A stretch of DNA of 33,218 bases from an uncultured Bacteroidales bacterium (GTDB lineage: Bacteria; Bacteroidota; Bacteroidia; Bacteroidales; Muribaculaceae), in assembly GCA_902772455.1 (NCBI GenBank), contig CACYAW010000029.1, positions 1 to 33,218 of the forward strand. Reading direction: 5' to 3'. The position numbers and the translations under genes were made by a program. The notes under the pieces are model-generated. The model saw only the letters and a program-made list of their open reading frames with translations, was not told the origin of the DNA and searched no databases. Shown piece after piece: positions 1-8,139 of the stretch; position 1 is the first letter of the stretch; each line of letters opens with the position of its first letter.

Positions 1-311
1 CCCCAACAGACTTTAGCACCAACAATGACGGCTCAGCATTACCCGTCTTGGTAGTGATAAAACGTATTAATCTGTCAACTTTTTTTAGGACGAGTCAGGA
101 TTGCCGACAAAACATCTTAGTGCCTTAGCTTGAGGCCAAAGGACGCGGAAGCCCCTAAAAGCCCCCATTCACTGGGGAGTAACGTTAATTTTGGTCAAAT
201 ATCGGGCAGTTGCCCATGCAAATTGAAATATTATGAGTAATTTTGTCGTTTGCTAGATAGTCAATCATTCAAAAACAACAAGATAAATACTATTTTATTG
301 AAAAGGAAACG
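1..311. other. Non-coding left-edge region upstream of the DUF2723 gene
   Basis: No convincing gene is visible; the minus-strand reading frame that enters here from the first gene is a shadow of that gene. Two matches to the Bacteroidota -7 element TAnnTTTG (TAATTTTG at 186-193 and 238-245) could start transcription of the downstream gene, but neither has a TTG about 20 nt upstream. Small hairpins are possible at 163-177 (CCCCA/TGGGG) and 204-215 (GGGCA/TGCCC). An 8-nt tandem repeat lies at 116-131. Confidence 0.6.
116..137 (+). repeat. Two-unit 8-nt tandem repeat, CTTAGnnn family
   Basis: CTTAGTGC (116-123) is followed directly by CTTAGCTT (124-131) and then GAGGCC. The three-unit array in front of queA (22908-22935) has the same 8-nt period, the same CTTAGCG-like unit and the same GAGG immediately after it, so I treat the two as one repeat family. 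Two units alone would be weak evidence. Confidence 0.45.
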
Positions 312-3300
312 ATGAAGAAGTACAACCTCATCAACAATGTGCTGGGATGGCTCACCTTTGTGGTGGCGGCAGTGACCTATCTGCTCACCATCGAGCCGAC
401 GGCCAGCTTCTGGGACTGCCCGGAATTTATCGCTCAAGGTTTTAAGACTGAAATCGGGCACCCGCCCGGCAACCCCATCTTTATTCTTGCCGCCAACTTT
501 GCCAGCAAGTTTGCCGGGGGTGACGTGATGGCTGTCGCCAAGTGCGTCAACGCTATGTCGGCCATCTTCAGCGCCTTGACCATCCTGCTGCTCTTCTGGT
601 CCATCACCCACTTGGTGAAGAAACTCGTCGTCAAGGACGGTGAGGAGGACAAGATGACGCTGGCCCAGTACCTGGTGGTGATGGGAAGCGGCTTGTGCGG
701 CGCATTAGCCTATACGTGGAGCGATACCTTCTGGTTCAGTGCCGTCGAGGCCGAGGTGTATGCCTTCTCGTCGTTCTGCACCGCGCTGGTATTCTGGCTC
801 ATCCTCAAGTGGGAGAACCGTGCTGACGAACCCGGCAGTGACCGCTGGATTGTGCTCATTGCCTATGTGTTGGGCGTGTCGCTGGGTGTGCACCTGTTGA
901 ACCTGCTGTGCATCCCTGCCATCGCGCTGATTTTCTATTATCGTCAGTGCCGTTCCAAGGGTAAGAACTCGACGCTCAAGGGCTCGTTGCTCACGCTGCT
1001 TGTCTCGTTTGTCATCGTGGGCTTGATCCTTTATGGTCTGGAGCCTGGATTTGTCAAGATGGGTCAGCGCTTCGACCTGTTCTTTGTCAACACGCTGGGC
1101 ATGTCGTTCAACTCGGGTGTGCTGGTCTATGCCATCGTGCTGCTTGCTGCCCTGGCATGGGCCTTGTGGGAGCTTTACAGTAACAAGAGCCTCCTGCGCA
1201 TCAAGCTGTCGTTCGCCCTGTCTATCCTGCTGTCGGGTCTGATCTTCATTGGCGACGGCTGGATCATGCCTTTGATTCTGTTCATCGCACTGTGCGTTTA
1301 CCTGTTCCACAAGGACATGAAGCGCGTCCCCGTGCGCGTGTTCACCAATATCGTGACCTGCATCCTGGTGATTTTCATCGGTTTCAGCAGTTATGCGCTG
1401 ATTCTGATCCGCAGTTCACAAAATACCCCGTTGGACGAGAACTCGCCCAACAACACCTTTGCCCTGGCCAAGTACCTGAGCCGTGAGCAGTATGGCGAGA
1501 CTCCGCTGCTCTATGGCCGCACGCTCTACAGCGAGGTCATGTACCAGCAGGGCGGCAACGGCACATTGGAGCCTGCCACCAAAAAAGGCCCCATGCAGTA
1601 TGCCCCCGAGGTGAAGACCAGCCCCGACCAGCCTGACCGCTACAAAGAGCTGGGCTACAAGCAGATTTATCGCTACAGTCCCGAGCAGAACATGCTCTTC
1701 CCGCGCATCCACGATGAGAAGCAAGAGCGTGCTTACATCGAGTGGTTGGGAATGCAGGGCACCCAAGTTGAAGCGACGACACAGCTCGACGCCAACGGCA
1801 ATGCCGCTGCCAAGGAAATGAAGACGAAGCCCACGATGATGGAGAATCTGCGTTTCTTTGTGGACTACCAGTTGAATTACATGTATTGGCGCTACTTCAT
1901 GTGGAACTTTGCCGGTCGTCAGAACGACCTCCAGGGCATGGGCGAGATTACCCATGGCAACTGGATTTCGGGCTATCCCTTCATCGACAACCCGCGCCTG
2001 GGCGACCAGAGCCTGTTGCCCGATGACCTGGGCAAGGGCAACAAGGGACACAATGTGTTCTACCTGCTGCCGCTGCTCATGGGTATCATCGGCTTGCTGT
2101 GGCAGGCCTACCGCGGCCGTCGCGGCATCGAGCAGTTCTGGGTAGTGTTCTTCCTGTTCTTCATGACGGGTATCGCCATCGTGCTCTACCTGAACCAGAC
2201 CCCCAATCAGCCTCGTGAGCGTGACTATGCCTATGCGGGCTCGTTCTATGCGTTCTGCATTTGGGTTGGAATGGGCGTTGCCGGCCTGTGGAGCCTTGTC
2301 ATGTGGGCACTCAACAGGAATAAAGGCAAGAAGGAAGACAAGGGCGAAGCTGCCGTTGCCGCCTCTAACGGCTCTCGTGGCGGTGTCGCTACCGCTGTTG
2401 CCGCCGTTGCCGCCCTCATCGGCATCATCGTTCCCTTGCAGATGGTAAGCCAGACGTGGGATGACCATGACCGCAGCGGACGCACCGCAGCGCGTGACTT
2501 TGGCCGCAACTACCTGTCGAGTGTTGCCCCCAACGGCATCATCTTCTGCAACGGTGATAACGACACCTTCCCGCTGTGGTACCTCCAGGAAGTGGAGGGA
2601 TACCGCACCGACGTGCGTGCCGTCAACTTGAGCTATCTGTCCACCGATTGGTACATCAGCCAGATGCAGCGTGCAGCCTATGAATCGGCTCCGCTGCCCA
2701 TGCAGGCTAACAATATGACCTACGCCTACGATGACCGCCAGTTCAACTACTTCGTGGAGCCTGATTTGACACCTACCGAGGCGCTCAAATCCCTCGCTGC
2801 GGTATATGGCCCCGAGAGCAAGAACAACCGCTTCGGCATCTCCGAAATCCATTATCCCGTGGTTTATATGCCCGTGGATGCCGACAAGGCCATCAAGGCT
2901 GGTGTGGTGCCTGAGGAATTCCGCGACAAGATTCAGCCCTCGATTAACCTGGACTTGCAGCGCATAGGTTCAGGAATGACCGCCAGCCAGCTGATGTCGC
3001 TCGACATGATTGCCAGCAGCATCGCACAGGGCTGGAACCGTCCTTGCTACTTTGCTATCTCAGTACCTGACAGCTATTATCTGGGACTTGACCCCTATCT
3101 GCGTCTCACGGGTATGGCTTATCAGGTGACACCGCTCGTTACCGACTCGGAAAATGGCGACTTTGGCGTCTCGACCGATGTGATGTATGATAATGTGATG
3201 AACAAGTTCCTGTGGGGTGGTCTCGACAAGGCCACACCAGGCAGCATCTATCTGGATGAGACCGTGAGCCGCATGGTGACCAGTACCCGCACCGTCTTGC

Positions 3301-3881
3301 TCGACTTGGCCAGCAACTTGTGCAACGAGGGAACCCTGGCACGTGATGGCAAGTATCCCATTCCCGCCAATATGACCACCGACCAGTATGTGGCCGACCG
3401 CTACAAGAAAGCCCGCACCATTCTGGACCTGATGATGGAGAAACTGCCCGTCAGCATCTTGCCGTTCGTCGTCCAGATGGGTGAGCAAGCGGCCAACATC
3501 TATTACAACCTGGGTAAGGTCAGCGGTGACAAGTCCAGCATCGAGATGTCTAACAAGATTCTGGAAGACGAAATCATGCGTTATGCCGGCTACCTGCGCT
3601 TCTATCAGTCGCTGGATGCCGACCAGTATTCCCGCTTGACCAGGGCCGACAAGTTCGTGGACCAGCAGTATCTGGTATTCATGCTGCATGACTACTACCG
3701 CCAGTGCGGTGAGAAGAAGTACAACGAGATCATGGCCAAGCTTCAGGCTGCTGGCGTGAACATGGACCGTCTGCAGGCCTACCAGCGCTCCTATGAGCAG
3801 GCTGTGATGCAGCAGGAAGAGGCTGCTGCGGCTCAGGCCGAAGAGTCCTCCGTCAGCCTGGAGGAAGCATTGGGTAACTGA
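312..3881 (+). CDS. DUF2723 (TMEM260-like) polytopic membrane glycosyltransferase
   Basis: A large integral membrane protein of 1189 aa. The N-terminal half has many hydrophobic segments (about residues 10-370, then more around 590-690), followed by a soluble C-terminal region of about 470 residues. Near the N-terminus, after the first membrane segment, is the conserved acidic motif WDCPEF (34-39) followed by GHPPGNP, the signature of DUF2723. The human member TMEM260 is a protein O-mannosyltransferase and the family is related to the PMT/GT-C enzymes that use lipid-linked sugars. A role in O-glycosylation of secreted proteins is therefore a reasonable inference, but acceptor and donor are unknown. 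The length fits bacterial members. The ATG at 312 follows an A-rich leader with no clear Shine-Dalgarno. The deacetylase gene begins 16 nt downstream, so the two are probably cotranscribed. The C-terminus is rich in Ala, Gln and Glu. Confidence 0.88.
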   Translation: MKKYNLINNVLGWLTFVVAAVTYLLTIEPTASFWDCPEFIAQGFKTEIGHPPGNPIFILAANFASKFAGGDVMAVAKCVNAMSAIFSALTILLLFWSITHLVKKLVVKDGEEDKMTLAQYLVVMGSGLCGALAYTWSDTFWFSAVEAEVYAFSSFCTALVFWLILKWENRADEPGSDRWIVLIAYVLGVSLGVHLLNLLCIPAIALIFYYRQCRSKGKNSTLKGSLLTLLVSFVIVGLILYGLEPGFVKMGQRFDLFFVNTLGMSFNSGVLVYAIVLLAALAWALWELYSNKSLLRIKLSFALSILLSGLIFIGDGWIMPLILFIALCVYLFHKDMKRVPVRVFTNIVTCILVIFIGFSSYALILIRSSQNTPLDENSPNNTFALAKYLSREQYGETPLLYGRTLYSEVMYQQGGNGTLEPATKKGPMQYAPEVKTSPDQPDRYKELGYKQIYRYSPEQNMLFPRIHDEKQERAYIEWLGMQGTQVEATTQLDANGNAAAKEMKTKPTMMENLRFFVDYQLNYMYWRYFMWNFAGRQNDLQGMGEITHGNWISGYPFIDNPRLGDQSLLPDDLGKGNKGHNVFYLLPLLMGIIGLLWQAYRGRRGIEQFWVVFFLFFMTGIAIVLYLNQTPNQPRERDYAYAGSFYAFCIWVGMGVAGLWSLVMWALNRNKGKKEDKGEAAVAASNGSRGGVATAVAAVAALIGIIVPLQMVSQTWDDHDRSGRTAARDFGRNYLSSVAPNGIIFCNGDNDTFPLWYLQEVEGYRTDVRAVNLSYLSTDWYISQMQRAAYESAPLPMQANNMTYAYDDRQFNYFVEPDLTPTEALKSLAAVYGPESKNNRFGISEIHYPVVYMPVDADKAIKAGVVPEEFRDKIQPSINLDLQRIGSGMTASQLMSLDMIASSIAQGWNRPCYFAISVPDSYYLGLDPYLRLTGMAYQVTPLVTDSENGDFGVSTDVMYDNVMNKFLWGGLDKATPGSIYLDETVSRMVTSTRTVLLDLASNLCNEGTLARDGKYPIPANMTTDQYVADRYKKARTILDLMMEKLPVSILPFVVQMGEQAANIYYNLGKVSGDKSSIEMSNKILEDEIMRYAGYLRFYQSLDADQYSRLTRADKFVDQQYLVFMLHDYYRQCGEKKYNEIMAKLQAAGVNMDRLQAYQRSYEQAVMQQEEAAAAQAEESSVSLEEALGN

Positions 3882-3897
3882 TGTTCAATCTGGCACA

Positions 3898-4515
3898 ATG
3901 TTAGTTGAACGTCCGCCCCTCATCTATCGAATGATATTCCCCGAGACCGTGTGGCGCATCCACAAGCGCGACCACACGGTCTATTTGACCTTTGACGACG
4001 GGCCCGTCCCCGAGGTGACGCCGTGGGTGCTCGACACGCTCGATCGCTATGGCGTCAAGGCCACCTTTTTTATGGTGGGCGAGAATGTGGAACGCCATCC
4101 CGAGCTGCTCGAGGAGGTGCGCCGACGTGGCCACAGCGTGGGCAACCACACGATGAGCCACCTGCAAGGCGCCCACGTGGGCACCAAGCACTACCTGCAC
4201 AATGTGTTCAGGGCCAATGAGTTGATAGGGTCCACATTGTTCCGTCCGCCGCATGGTTTGTTGCGTTGGGGGCAATCCAAGGTGTTGCGTTCGCGTTTTG
4301 CCATCATCATGTATGACCTGGTGTCGCGCGACTATAGCCGCAAACTCACTGGCGAACAGGTGCTCAACAATGTCAAGCGCTATGCCCGCAACGGCTCGAT
4401 TATCGTTTTCCATGACTCGTTAAAAGCCGAAAAGAACATGAAATATGCCCTGCCGCGCGCCATCGAGTGGCTGCAGGGGCAGGGGTACAAATTCGATGCC
4501 ATCCCCGAATTGTGA
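3898..4515 (+). CDS. Polysaccharide deacetylase, NodB-type (CE4)
   Basis: A 205-aa single-domain NodB-fold enzyme. All family motifs are visible: TFDDGP (31-36) with the catalytic and metal-binding aspartates, HTMSH (84-88) with the two metal-binding histidines, RPPHG (116-120), and VFHDS (170-174) with the catalytic histidine. Members remove N- or O-acetyl groups from polysaccharides, peptidoglycan or glycolipids using a divalent metal; the substrate cannot be read from the sequence. There is no signal peptide, so the enzyme may be cytoplasmic or membrane-associated and act on a lipid-linked or nascent glycan. It lies 16 nt after the DUF2723 gene and 10 nt before queG, suggesting one transcript. 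The position next to a glycosyltransferase suggests glycan modification, but this is inferred from context only. Confidence 0.9.
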   Translation: MLVERPPLIYRMIFPETVWRIHKRDHTVYLTFDDGPVPEVTPWVLDTLDRYGVKATFFMVGENVERHPELLEEVRRRGHSVGNHTMSHLQGAHVGTKHYLHNVFRANELIGSTLFRPPHGLLRWGQSKVLRSRFAIIMYDLVSRDYSRKLTGEQVLNNVKRYARNGSIIVFHDSLKAEKNMKYALPRAIEWLQGQGYKFDAIPEL

Positions 4516-4525
4516 CATACCGTTG

Positions 4526-5431
4526 ATGATCAAATCCCAGGCTGCAAGTCTGGGATTTGACGCCTGTGGCTTTGCTGCCGCCACCCCCGTCGATGACGAG
4601 GCGGTGGCACGCTATGACCGCTGGGTCGAGCAGGGCCATCACGGCTGCATGCAGTGGGCCGCGGGCCATCGTGACTTGCGCCGTGACCCCGCTATGCTGC
4701 TCGAGGGGGCCCAGACGGTCATCTCGCTGGCCCTGAACTATTATCCGGCCCATTTTCAGCCCTCAGAGGCATTGCGCGTCGCCTATTACGCTTATGGCCG
4801 CGACTATCACGAGGTCTTGCGGGAGAAATTGACTAAAATGGCCCATTTCATCGAGGAAATTACCCATTGCACGACCCGACCGTGCGTCGATTCGGCACCC
4901 ATTCGCGAGCGTTATTGGGCACAGCGGGCAGGCGTCGGCTTCGTGGGCCGCAACAACTGCCTCATCCTGCCCGGCAAGGGGTCATTCTTCTTCTTGGGCG
5001 AGATTGTCACGACGGCCCAACTGCCGCCTGACGAGCCCTGCACGATGACCTGTGGCGACTGCGGCAAGTGTGTTGAGGCGTGTCCGTCGGGTGCCTTGGA
5101 TGCCCAGGGGGCTGTCGATGCTTCGCGATGCCTGTCGTGCCTACTCATCGAGAACCACGACGAGCAGCTGCCCGACTGGGTGGGTGACGTCATTGGCAAC
5201 AGGGTAGTGGGCTGTGACGAGTGCCAGCTGTGTTGCCCCCACAATGCACATGCTGTGGCGACCACGATCGAGGACTTTGCCCCGACCCCGGCAGTGATGA
5301 CCCTCACGCGTGAACGCATCGAGGCGATGACCTCGGGTGAGTTCAAGCGCACCTTTGCCCACAGCGCCATTTCCCGCCTGCGTTACAAGACCCTGTTGCG
5401 CAATACCGCTCTGGCCACCGGTGAGAAATGA
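4526..5431 (+). CDS. queG: Epoxyqueuosine reductase QueG
   Basis: Catalyses the last step of queuosine synthesis, reduction of epoxyqueuosine to queuosine at position 34 of tRNAs with GUN anticodons, using cobalamin and two [4Fe-4S] clusters. From the ATG at 4526 the protein is 301 aa. The family core VDSAPIRERYWAQRAGVGF (121-139) holds the proposed catalytic aspartate (D122). Ferredoxin-type cysteines are C176, C179, C182 and C186, then C202/C205, and CDECQLCCPHN (230-240). The frame is open upstream of 4526, but that extension overlaps the deacetylase gene and has no homologous content, so I chose the ATG that gives the usual QueG N-terminus. The protein is shorter than E. coli QueG, as is common outside Proteobacteria. 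queA, the preceding step of the pathway, lies at 22970. Confidence 0.93.
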   Translation: MIKSQAASLGFDACGFAAATPVDDEAVARYDRWVEQGHHGCMQWAAGHRDLRRDPAMLLEGAQTVISLALNYYPAHFQPSEALRVAYYAYGRDYHEVLREKLTKMAHFIEEITHCTTRPCVDSAPIRERYWAQRAGVGFVGRNNCLILPGKGSFFFLGEIVTTAQLPPDEPCTMTCGDCGKCVEACPSGALDAQGAVDASRCLSCLLIENHDEQLPDWVGDVIGNRVVGCDECQLCCPHNAHAVATTIEDFAPTPAVMTLTRERIEAMTSGEFKRTFAHSAISRLRYKTLLRNTALATGEK

Positions 5432-5478
5432 GATGGCTCCAAAATCGCCAAGAAGGAAGCGATTTCAGTTTTTTGTAG

Positions 5479-5486
5479 TACATTTG
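5479..5486 (+). promoter_or_regulatory. Possible -7 element TACATTTG
   Basis: Matches TAnnTTTG and lies 33 nt before the lipoprotein start at 5520. No TTG is found 19-21 nt upstream, so only half of the expected promoter is visible. Confidence 0.35.
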
Positions 5487-5519
5487 CAGTTCAAGAACTT
5501 AATGATAATTGAGAAAATT

Positions 5520-6410
5520 ATGAGGACGAATGTTTTAGGCACCATAGTGCTGCTGTGCATGCTGGCAGTTTTCACGTCATGTGGCAGCAAGACAACAGGG
5601 AACACCAATGTCAAGGAATCGACAGTAGAGCAGTTTGAACCTGACACCCGGTTTGCTACAATCGATACACTGGTCTATGTTTTGACCGAAACCCTGTCGG
5701 ATAGCTCACTCAACGAGTTGGAGCAGCATTACGAGGAGCAGTCGTTGGCCATAAAGTCCTATTGGTATCTGAACCACAAAGGGGGTGATGAAAGCCGCAT
5801 CGACGAGGACGTTTGCAATGACTTGAAGGCGCTTGCCGACAGCCTGTCGGGCGGTAGCACGTTTGACATGATGCAGAGCTGCCAAATCGCATGTGCAGTA
5901 GCTCGTTACCTCACCGCTAAGGACTACTGCTGCAATTTTAGCAAAAATCCCCTCTATCAGGCCGAAATGAGTGACTGGCTCGTTCTTGAAGAGGAATTAC
6001 AAGAGTTTTACTGTACACTGGCCTCATTGGCTAACTGGGGTGGCTCGATTGTCACCATCACAACCAGCAGCGCAATGGCTGAACTGGCTGAAGTCCGTCA
6101 AGCAGATTATGCCCAACTCACAAAAGACGGCCACCATGCTGGAGACGAGGGGATGACCACTAGCGAGGCACGTGCCAACCTGATCCAGGAGATGGAGGAC
6201 GCCAAGAGCCTGGAGGACGACCAGACGGATAAAGAATACACCGAGGCTGTCATGAAACTGTGCAAGAGCTGCGACAAGGTGACCATGCTGCTCGACAAGT
6301 GGCTCAAATCGCGCAATAAGCTATGTGAGGCCGAGGGCATTCCCGAAAGCCATACGGCACAATTTATCGCCCAACTCAGTCAACTCATTATGGAATATAT
6401 CGAAGGATAA
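5520..6410 (+). CDS. Putative lipoprotein of unknown function
   Basis: I do not recognise the family. The 296-aa product starts with a typical lipoprotein signal: a hydrophobic stretch, then a lipobox-like FTSC with the acylated cysteine at C21, followed by GSK. The mature part looks helical and acidic and contains several cysteines (a DYCCNF segment and C-K-S-C near the C-terminus). There are no further membrane segments. An in-frame ATG at 5502 would add six residues, and the frame is open further back into queG. A -7-like element at 5479-5486 places the likely transcript start just before 5502, which favours 5520. It is probably exported and anchored in a membrane. The cstA gene follows after 55 nt. 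Confidence 0.7.
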   Translation: MRTNVLGTIVLLCMLAVFTSCGSKTTGNTNVKESTVEQFEPDTRFATIDTLVYVLTETLSDSSLNELEQHYEEQSLAIKSYWYLNHKGGDESRIDEDVCNDLKALADSLSGGSTFDMMQSCQIACAVARYLTAKDYCCNFSKNPLYQAEMSDWLVLEEELQEFYCTLASLANWGGSIVTITTSSAMAELAEVRQADYAQLTKDGHHAGDEGMTTSEARANLIQEMEDAKSLEDDQTDKEYTEAVMKLCKSCDKVTMLLDKWLKSRNKLCEAEGIPESHTAQFIAQLSQLIMEYIEG

Positions 6411-6415
6411 CCAAG

Positions 6416-6465
6416 AGTGAGGAGTTATAAGTGAGGAGTTCGCTAACAACTAGAAACCAGAAATT
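6416..6465 (+). repeat. 7-nt periodic repeat array in front of cstA
   Basis: AGTGAGGAGTT occurs at 6416-6426 and again at 6430-6440, 14 nt (two heptads) apart, so AGT recurs every 7 nt at 6416, 6423, 6430 and 6437. A right-hand part follows with AACTAGA (6448-6454) and AACCAGA (6455-6461), ending 4 nt before the cstA ATG. The two halves are offset by a shift in phase. This is the most degenerate of the five heptad arrays. Confidence 0.5.
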
Positions 6466-8013
6466 ATGATTACTTTTATCATCAGTCTTGTGGCCCTGGT
6501 GCTGGGCTATCTGGTATATGGAGCCATCGTGGAGCGTGTGATGCGCCCCGATGACCGTGAAACGCCGGCTATACGCTTGGCCGACGGCGTGGACTACGTG
6601 GCACTGCCCACGTGGAAGGTGTTTATGATCCAGTTCCTGAACATTGCGGGAACGGGACCCATCTTCGGTGCTATTATGGGTATGTGGTTCGGTCCCGCCA
6701 GCTACTTGTGGATTGTGCTGGGCTGCATCTTTGCCGGCGCGGTGCACGACTTCATGAGCGGTATGCTGTCGCTTCGAAATGACGGTGCCAACCTGCCGAC
6801 GCTCATCGGCAAGTACCTGGGCGGTGGCGCGCGCAACGTGATGCTCGTCTTTACCGTGCTGCTGTTGATGATGGTGGGTGCCGTGTTTGTTTATAGTCCA
6901 GCCATGATCTTGGCTAACATGAGCGGGGGCGATAGTACCACCATCTGGTGGATAGTAGCCATTTTTGCCTACTATGTGATTGCCACGCTGCTGCCTATCG
7001 ACAAAATCATCGGCCGTGTCTATCCCTTATTTGCCATCGCCCTGCTGGTGATGGCTGCGGGACTGCTGGTGGGCTTGTTGGTCAAGATGCCGCACCTGCC
7101 CGAACTGTGGAACATGGGTGACTTGTCACAATGGACCGGCAGTCAGGTTGTTGACGGCAAGGACACGCTGGGTATCAGCGCCTTCTTGAGCAAGAATTCC
7201 CTCTTCCCCTGCATGTTCATCACCATCGCTTGTGGAGCCATCAGCGGCTTCCACGCCACACAAAGTCCCTTGATGGCCCGTTGTCTCAAGAGTGAGCGCC
7301 TGGCCAGGCCCGTATTCTATGGCGCGATGATTACCGAGGGAGCTGTGGCCCTCATCTGGGCAACCGTATCGTCCTATTTCTTCTATTACGGCGGCTGGAA
7401 AGAGATTGTCAGTCCCGAGGTGGTCAACGACTTCATGGCACAGGTGCAACTGGCCGACGGCCAGACCTTGATCCAGTACTTCACCGCACCCGAGGTGGTC
7501 AACCTGGTGTGCAGCGGCTGGCTGGGCGTCGTGGGTGGCACGCTGGCCGTGCTGGGCGTTGTGGCCGCTCCCATCACGAGTGGCGACACGGCATTTCGCA
7601 GTGCGCGACTCATCATTGCCGAGGCACTGCACTTTGAGCAAAAGAGCATGGTGCGCCGCCTGACGATCAGTGTTCCCCTGTTTGTGGCCTCACTGCTGCT
7701 GCTCATCTGGCAAATGGAGAACCCCAACGGCTTTAACGTGCTATGGCAATACTTCGGCTGGTCCAACCAGGCCCTGTCGGTATTCACGTTATGGATGATT
7801 ACCGTATATCTGGCCCACCACCGCAAGCCATACATCATCACGTTGATTCCTGCCATCCTGATGACGACAGTGTGCACTACCTTCCTGGTGGTATCGCCCC
7901 AGGCTTTCGGTCTCAAAGAACTACTGCCCTGGACCGTCATCGCCGTCATTGCGGTAGCTGTCGTGTGGTTTGGCATCTGGCTCCATAAGGACCGCGCCAC
8001 CAGCAAGTTGTAA
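6466..8013 (+). CDS. cstA: CstA-family carbon starvation / peptide or pyruvate transporter
   Basis: A 515-aa polytopic membrane protein with about a dozen hydrophobic segments. The first 150 residues carry the conserved CstA core, including FLNIAGTGPIFGAIMG, the AGAVHDF segment and SLRNDGANLPTLIGKYLG. Later family blocks such as CGAISGFHATQSPLMARCLKSE and ITSGDTAFRSARLI are present. Family members in E. coli import peptides (CstA) or pyruvate (BtsT); which applies here is unknown. It is shorter than the about 700-aa E. coli proteins, as is usual for members from Bacteroidota. The start follows a heptad repeat array by 4 nt. A strong terminator follows the stop codon, so this gene ends a transcript. 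Confidence 0.9.
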   Translation: MITFIISLVALVLGYLVYGAIVERVMRPDDRETPAIRLADGVDYVALPTWKVFMIQFLNIAGTGPIFGAIMGMWFGPASYLWIVLGCIFAGAVHDFMSGMLSLRNDGANLPTLIGKYLGGGARNVMLVFTVLLLMMVGAVFVYSPAMILANMSGGDSTTIWWIVAIFAYYVIATLLPIDKIIGRVYPLFAIALLVMAAGLLVGLLVKMPHLPELWNMGDLSQWTGSQVVDGKDTLGISAFLSKNSLFPCMFITIACGAISGFHATQSPLMARCLKSERLARPVFYGAMITEGAVALIWATVSSYFFYYGGWKEIVSPEVVNDFMAQVQLADGQTLIQYFTAPEVVNLVCSGWLGVVGGTLAVLGVVAAPITSGDTAFRSARLIIAEALHFEQKSMVRRLTISVPLFVASLLLLIWQMENPNGFNVLWQYFGWSNQALSVFTLWMITVYLAHHRKPYIITLIPAILMTTVCTTFLVVSPQAFGLKELLPWTVIAVIAVAVVWFGIWLHKDRATSKL

Positions 8014-8044
8014 ACAGCCAATAAAGCGTGAAATAAATTTACAT

Positions 8045-8080
8045 CAAGCCATCAGGGGCAAAACTCCCTGATGGCTTTTT
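8045..8080 (+). terminator. Rho-independent terminator after cstA
   Basis: An 11-bp perfect stem, AGCCATCAGGG (8047-8057) with CCCTGATGGCT (8066-8076), has an 8-nt loop and is followed by a run of T. It ends the transcript that includes cstA. Its T-run overlaps the -33 element of the rpoN promoter. Confidence 0.92.
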
Positions 8081-8109
8081 GGGTAATTGAAAACTTTATA
8101 CTACCTTTG
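8078..8109 (+). promoter_or_regulatory. Bacteroidota-type promoter of rpoN
   Basis: TTTG (8078-8081), a 20-nt spacer, then TACCTTTG (8102-8109), matching TTTG-N20-TAnnTTTG. The start codon is 30 nt further on. Confidence 0.75.
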
Positions 8110-8139
8110 TAGGTTACAACGATAAAACCTCTAACGACG

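Noticed and set aside
186-245. Two TAATTTTG elements as a tandem promoter of the DUF2723 gene
   Set aside because: Both match TAnnTTTG but neither has TTG at the 20-nt spacing seen elsewhere here, and the region is AT-rich, so I did not list them as promoters.
1416-2852. Long minus-strand open frame (478 codons) inside the DUF2723 gene
   Set aside because: It is fully overlapped by a recognised gene on the plus strand, has low-complexity His/Val/Gly-rich content and matches no family I recognise; a GC-rich shadow frame.
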